This document shows, in pieces, positions 6,301-9,281 of a stretch of 9,281 nt of DNA (its first letter is position 1; each line of letters starts with the position of its first letter). The position numbers and the translations under genes are program-made. The DNA lies in contig JAPULM010000280.1 of assembly GCA_027294925.1 (NCBI GenBank), positions 1-9,281 of the forward strand, written 5' to 3'. The DNA comes from a bacterium. Its GTDB lineage: Bacteria > Tectomicrobia > Entotheonellia > Entotheonellales > Entotheonellaceae. Under the pieces are notes generated by a model that saw only the letters and a list, made by a program, of their open reading frames with translations, was not told the DNA's origin and ran no database searches.

Positions 6301-8252
6301 ACCTCTGCCCGCAACAACGGTGCCGACAATGTCCCACTCACCTGCACATTTGCCGTGGCACGCCCCGCGATCATCTCAGGTAACGGTACCAGTGCACGCA
6401 GAGCAGACAAATCAATCTGCTGCGCTTCGAGACGCAAGTCTTGTAGATGTTGAGCATGCAGCGCACCAGAGAGTTGCAAGGATTCATTGCCATGCACCAA
6501 GCGAAACTGTTTGATATGTATCCGGTCCGGTCCGAGGGCGAAGTGCAGCGGAGCGACAGCCTGCCAGGTGCGTTTGACAAGATGAATGACGAGGCTCTCC
6601 AACACTACCTCCTGGCCTTTTTCGAGCAGCGTCACCTGGCCGTTCGTTGTGCCGCCATAGCCGGGTGCTTGCCGCACGTCAGCGCTAAACTGCACCTGAC
6701 GTGTGGCGTCATGATAAGTTGCCTGCAGCTTGAGTCGCTCGACGGGCAGTGCGCCAAGGCGGGCCTGACGCGCCACCAGCTCGGCCTTTATCTGGGGATG
6801 AGCGCCAAGCTGCACGCCGTTATAGGTGAGCTGTAAGGTACGCAGCTGGTTGTTCCGGTAAAGCAAATGATTGGCCTGCAGAACCCCGTGCGCGTTGATG
6901 GCCTGTAATTCGCCGCTCACCTCGCCGCGCAGTTGGATATCGCCACCCAGCGCTTCGATGTTCAGTAATTGCCGTAGATGAGCCAGATCGGCCATCACCT
7001 CATAACGTAAATTCGACTGCCCAGCCAGGTTAATCGCACCACTCATGCGTATCTGCGCAACCGACGTATCGAGATGAAAATGCCGTACCTGAAAATGCTG
7101 CGGCTTGGCGTCAAGATCGATACGAGAGGGACGCAAGGCAATATTTCCTATCTGCGAAGACCGAATATCGAACTGCACCCGTCCGCGCATCTCACGCGGG
7201 CTGAGGCCGGCACCGTCAATGTGTAAGCCGAGATTAATATCGCTCTGCAAGGCCGCCCGTCGCACAAGCGCCGCCAAATTTAGATGCGCCACATCAAGCG
7301 TGCCACGGTAGCGCAGGGGAGAAGCCGTCAGGTCAAGCTGACTTTGAAGATCAATCCTGCCACCTTCCGTGTTTAGCTGTGCACGAACCACAAGTGCGTC
7401 GGCTGGCCCCTCCGCCTTGAGCGTCACGTATACCTGCCCCTGCAAGGCATCGTTGTGCAACAAGCGGCCGATTTCCGTCACGTCGAGAGGTCGTAACTGG
7501 AAATCCAAGCTGGCCACTCGTGAGCCACCCGGCAATACCCCATTCAGGGTCATTAAGGTCCGCCCTGTTCGCATCCGTAGCGCATCAATTTGCCAATGGC
7601 CAGGCGAGCCCCGTAGGGTACCCAGCGTCTGAATCTCGACATTGGCAGGTAGGACACGGGCCGTCAAACGCCGCAACGTCATCTGCCATCCGGCTTGGTC
7701 AATATGCCCCGCTAGCTGCATATTCAAGCCCTCAATTTGCCGCACACCAGGCAGTGATGGAACCTGCAGCATAATCTGACCATGGCGAATTTGCAGACGC
7801 ATCAGACGCACGCCAATAGGTAGCCCCGGCACGGCCATCTGGGGCTCAGACGGCGCCGCTGGCGGCGCGGCAGATGGAAACATACGGGTGATATTCCAAG
7901 TTCCATCAGCCATTTGTTTCAGCCTCAAGCGGGGACGCACGATATCCACCCGGAAAACGGTAACTTGCCGTTTGAGTAGGGTTAACAGATTGTAAGTCAA
8001 ACGCACGCTATCAAGTTGCAGCACCACACCATCCGCGTCACGTAAAACAATATCTTGCAGTACCAGTGAAGTCAGCAATGTGCCGCGCAGCTTGCCGATC
8101 TGCAACGAGCCGTTAAACGATTTGGATAGGCGCGTGCTGATCGCTTGCACCAGCGTATCACGCAGCGGATCGCGCCCCAGGTAGGCTAGTAGTGATAGCA
8201 GCACGCACGCCACGCACGCATATATCAAGATTTTGAACAGCTTACGCAGCAC
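3318..8252 (-). CDS. tamB: Translocation and assembly module protein TamB (DUF490)
   Basis: A very long (1644-residue) TamB/AsmA-superfamily protein. The N-terminus has a short basic lead and one hydrophobic anchor (about residues 6-26, ILIYACVACVLLSLLAYLG). An AsmA-like start follows (LQIGKLRGTLLTSLVLQDIV, then a TWNITRMF block), then over 1200 residues of repetitive alternating polar/hydrophobic beta segments (..LQGTLSAPLL.. type) as expected for the hydrophobic groove that spans the periplasm. The C-terminal 300 or so residues are the conserved TamB domain: GFTSFYGKKFVLQKGQVTF, PFLDVTITHKV, LTLSSDPELEQADIVSLLIF and an aromatic beta-signal end (LWSFDY). E. coli TamB is about 1259 residues, so this one is long. 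It works with TamA, and AsmA-like proteins are implicated in phospholipid transfer to the outer membrane. GTG 8261 is open but its first base belongs to the GAGGAG motif; GTG 8252-8250, 8 bases after GAGGAG, is the better start. Confidence 0.95.
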   Translation of the reverse strand: MLRKLFKILIYACVACVLLSLLAYLGRDPLRDTLVQAISTRLSKSFNGSLQIGKLRGTLLTSLVLQDIVLRDADGVVLQLDSVRLTYNLLTLLKRQVTVFRVDIVRPRLRLKQMADGTWNITRMFPSAAPPAAPSEPQMAVPGLPIGVRLMRLQIRHGQIMLQVPSLPGVRQIEGLNMQLAGHIDQAGWQMTLRRLTARVLPANVEIQTLGTLRGSPGHWQIDALRMRTGRTLMTLNGVLPGGSRVASLDFQLRPLDVTEIGRLLHNDALQGQVYVTLKAEGPADALVVRAQLNTEGGRIDLQSQLDLTASPLRYRGTLDVAHLNLAALVRRAALQSDINLGLHIDGAGLSPREMRGRVQFDIRSSQIGNIALRPSRIDLDAKPQHFQVRHFHLDTSVAQIRMSGAINLAGQSNLRYEVMADLAHLRQLLNIEALGGDIQLRGEVSGELQAINAHGVLQANHLLYRNNQLRTLQLTYNGVQLGAHPQIKAELVARQARLGALPVERLKLQATYHDATRQVQFSADVRQAPGYGGTTNGQVTLLEKGQEVVLESLVIHLVKRTWQAVAPLHFALGPDRIHIKQFRLVHGNESLQLSGALHAQHLQDLRLEAQQIDLSALRALVPLPEMIAGRATANVQVSGTLSAPLLRAEVSLQPGNRKDLPFKRLQATLAYAAKQLRGEVRISQSQGEILTAKLRLPVDMALVRLPLAQRLLDAPVVLHLQVNRPNLSALKRWQPTLPNLAGTVEGVLDLQGTYASLDLDARVQLRQFGLPGRLEQINAPLRLTANIVMATSVQALGDTLRQGRLTPIVRKLEVRMPSFRAQLPRPDAPPQPIHLQHLLLQAEGAWRPQGVQATLDLRVDASSFPLLPGLSSRLRARLDGGAVHLEQFRLQSVPATLEAQGTLSAARQLDLTYRLDLGDLKALQKPLGISLLQAKGGLSGYLKGPLDALQAYVKLQLDDWGVANLKGKTIRAVVSATTLPSKPRATIDVQLDDMQSPSLPPSSIRVAATYAAPRGTFTVGVVKGPYEQTRLAGQIVFQEEQRLTLDSLRLYGHGLRWENDGALELVRDASGAIQLRRLMLRSGEQEITAQGSLNAAGGVAGNLRLQRLQIQPLVHAVAPAVPTPDGQLALDLKLTGSVQQPQLEGQIELTALQWQQHSLGEIQGLIGFAKQTWRTDLRWQDQGTEVLHLHGAFGTGTAGALAVQVQSNAFDMRKLAPFSPAIIESAGSLMLDLRLAGTLQQPKIHGNLELREGVLQLAPTGERYRDIQVHLRFGGDRVDIARMQVGSRSGNLRLTGQIKHTGLQLQQVDLALQAQEFTAIHTHDMQAVLSAAVQVSGSLQDMLVSGNIAVPRARYRLTGKLGGGPAAVEPWELTVEGVYGLGPQAVAAGDGSVAVHHRQAPLPFLRTDLTVEILRNVWAQGAGTAIEIQGKLHVAKALQAPFIVSGTVRTVRGFTSFYGKKFVLQKGQVTFPGTEEINPFLDVTITHKVSDYVVSIQVEGKAKQPELTLSSDPELEQADIVSLLIFGKTTDRLTSSEQSALFSQTQAVAGRVAAGLLEKTVGKTLGLNTIEVEPGEALGTGRVGVGRYVTQDIFVTYERLLGGNGKVGNMVGVEYSLKGNLKVKSSSSDLGASAVDLLWSFDY

Positions 8253-8260
8253 AGAAAACA

Positions 8261-8266
8261 CTCCTC
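8261..8266 (-). promoter_or_regulatory. tamB: Ribosome binding site deciding the tamB start
   Basis: GAGGAG on the coding strand ends exactly at the first GTG of the open frame, which therefore cannot use it. The next in-frame GTG (8252) is 8 bases downstream, an ideal spacing, so translation probably starts there, three codons later. Confidence 0.7.
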
Positions 8267-8300
8267 AGCCACCCGGGGGCAAACGACCTCCCTCGCCGCC

Positions 8301-9281
8301 TCAAAACGCCTGGCCGATGCTAAGCTCAAGCCGCCCAAAGGCCTCATCTTGGCGACGATCCACAATAACCCCAACATCAAGCCGCAGCGGTCCAATGGGT
8401 GTGTTATAGCGTATACCGGGTCCAACGGCATAGCGCAGTTCATCCAAGCGGTAGGTAAATGCATCATCAAACACATTGCCAAAATCAACGAACAATGCGC
8501 CCCCCAGATCACCGACAATTGGAAAGCGGAGTTCCACACTACCTTCAATCAGGCTACTCCCTCCGAGGGGGTCATCCTCTTCGTCCAGAGGACCTAGACG
8601 ATGGAGGGCAAAGCCTCGCGCACTGCCGGGTCCACCGGCAAAAAAGCGTACGTTGAGCGGCACATCGTCGCTATCGCCGTAAGGTTGAATACCACCCACA
8701 AGCAGCCGTGTGGCAAGAATCATTCGACGCCAGAGTAGCTGGTAACGCCGCGCTTCGAGCACCAGTTTGATAAAACTCACATCCGACGCAATCGCCTGCG
8801 TCGAATGATCCAAACGCGCCCTGAGAAGCATCCCACGGATCGGATTAAGCAGACTGTTGCTTGTATTATGCTGCACTTCAATGAATTGAATCAGGAGAAA
8901 GTTATCTTCGACGGCATCCTGTCCCGCCGCCAACACGATAGAGGGATCAACATCACGAAAAACGTTCAAGCTCAGCTCCAAACCTGCCAAAGTGCTCAGC
9001 ACACGCGTAAACCGATACTCCACCCGGGTCTCAGCGCCAAGACGCAACAGATCGTAATCAGGCTGCGGGTCTTCGACATTAAACAGCGCGTCAGCCAGAC
9101 CGAGAGGGTCGGTATTGATCTCTTGCTCATTACGCACAAACAGTTTCTGGCTCAAGGTCATGCGGCGGCGAAGAAAATAAGGAACGTGCAGACGTCCTTC
9201 CAGCTCCTGCACAAAAGAGGCAAGCTTCGCCGCGACGGTCAAGCGTTGGGCGCCTTTGAACAGATTACGATGCGTCCACGC
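8301..9281 (-). CDS. tamA: TamA, Omp85-family outer-membrane protein, 5' end outside window
   Basis: The C-terminal 326 residues of an Omp85/BamA-family 16-stranded barrel (bacterial surface antigen domain); the POTRA domains lie beyond the right edge. The frame is open to 9281 (AWTHRNLFKGAQRLTV.. at the edge), so TTG 9242 is an internal codon, not a start. Visible signatures are the strand opening W-x-HRNLF-x-GAQ; FFAGGPGSARGF, which is the loop-6 VRGF/Y-type motif with its conserved Arg (Ala replaces the usual Val); ELRFPIVGDLGGALFVDFGN; YAVGPGIRYNTPIGPLRLDV; and a beta-signal ending in Phe (LELSIGQAF). It is followed after 48 bases by tamB on the same strand. This pairing argues for TamA rather than BamA, which normally neighbours skp, lpxD or rseP. 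The role is an outer-membrane partner of TamB in assembling envelope components. Confidence 0.92.
   Translation of the reverse strand, partial: AWTHRNLFKGAQRLTVAAKLASFVQELEGRLHVPYFLRRRMTLSQKLFVRNEQEINTDPLGLADALFNVEDPQPDYDLLRLGAETRVEYRFTRVLSTLAGLELSLNVFRDVDPSIVLAAGQDAVEDNFLLIQFIEVQHNTSNSLLNPIRGMLLRARLDHSTQAIASDVSFIKLVLEARRYQLLWRRMILATRLLVGGIQPYGDSDDVPLNVRFFAGGPGSARGFALHRLGPLDEEDDPLGGSSLIEGSVELRFPIVGDLGGALFVDFGNVFDDAFTYRLDELRYAVGPGIRYNTPIGPLRLDVGVIVDRRQDEAFGRLELSIGQAF

Noticed and set aside
6447..6836. 129-residue plus-strand frame inside tamB
   Set aside because: Antisense shadow; no family-like motif, and the tamB frame is uninterrupted here.
8225..8548. 107-residue minus-strand frame spanning the tamA-tamB junction
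   Set aside because: It lies out of frame over two well-supported coding ends.
9240..9242. TTG 9242 as the start of the tamA-like gene
   Set aside because: The frame continues to the window edge with family-like sequence (W-x-HRNLF-x-GAQR), so this is an internal codon of a truncated gene.

Overview
The window looks like a chromosomal segment of a diderm (Gram-negative) bacterium, most likely a proteobacterium of moderate GC. The tamA-tamB pair, which only makes sense with an outer membrane, is the strongest argument. A gamma- or beta-proteobacterium or an Acidithiobacillia-type chemolithotroph would fit, but nothing in the sequence fixes the taxon.

Layout. Positions 1-779 (minus) hold the N-terminal 60% or so of a Glu/Leu/Phe/Val-type glutamate dehydrogenase. 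It runs off the left edge and is broken by a clean one-base insertion near 572. A gap at 780-1204 carries the dehydrogenase leader, including a duplicated Shine-Dalgarno block, and an apparent C-terminal remnant of a LOG-family gene (973-1164, minus). Two plus-strand genes follow: a DUF502 two-pass membrane protein (1205-1891) and a ferritin-like/VIT1 fusion resembling the iron exporter MbfA (2019-3116). A short convergent spacer (3117-3317) leads into the 3' end of a very large minus-strand tamB (3318-8252). Upstream of tamB, 48 bases away, is tamA (8301 to the right edge, 5' truncated).

How the genes work together. TamA (outer-membrane Omp85 barrel) and TamB (inner-membrane-anchored, periplasm-spanning beta-rich protein) form the translocation and assembly module and read as one operon, tamA first. 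MbfA-like proteins use a diiron ferritin-like domain to sense or capture cytosolic iron and a VIT1-type membrane domain to move it out of the cytoplasm. DUF502 has no established bacterial function; it lies upstream of the mbfA-like gene in the same direction with a 127-base gap. Glutamate dehydrogenase would link ammonia and 2-oxoglutarate metabolism if the frameshift is not real.

I see no mobile element, CRISPR array, tRNA or rRNA. The least explained signals are a 57-codon protein-like stretch directly after, and in frame with, the tamB stop codon; the gdh frameshift; the LOG remnant; and a perfect 16-bp palindrome in the leader of the iron-export gene.
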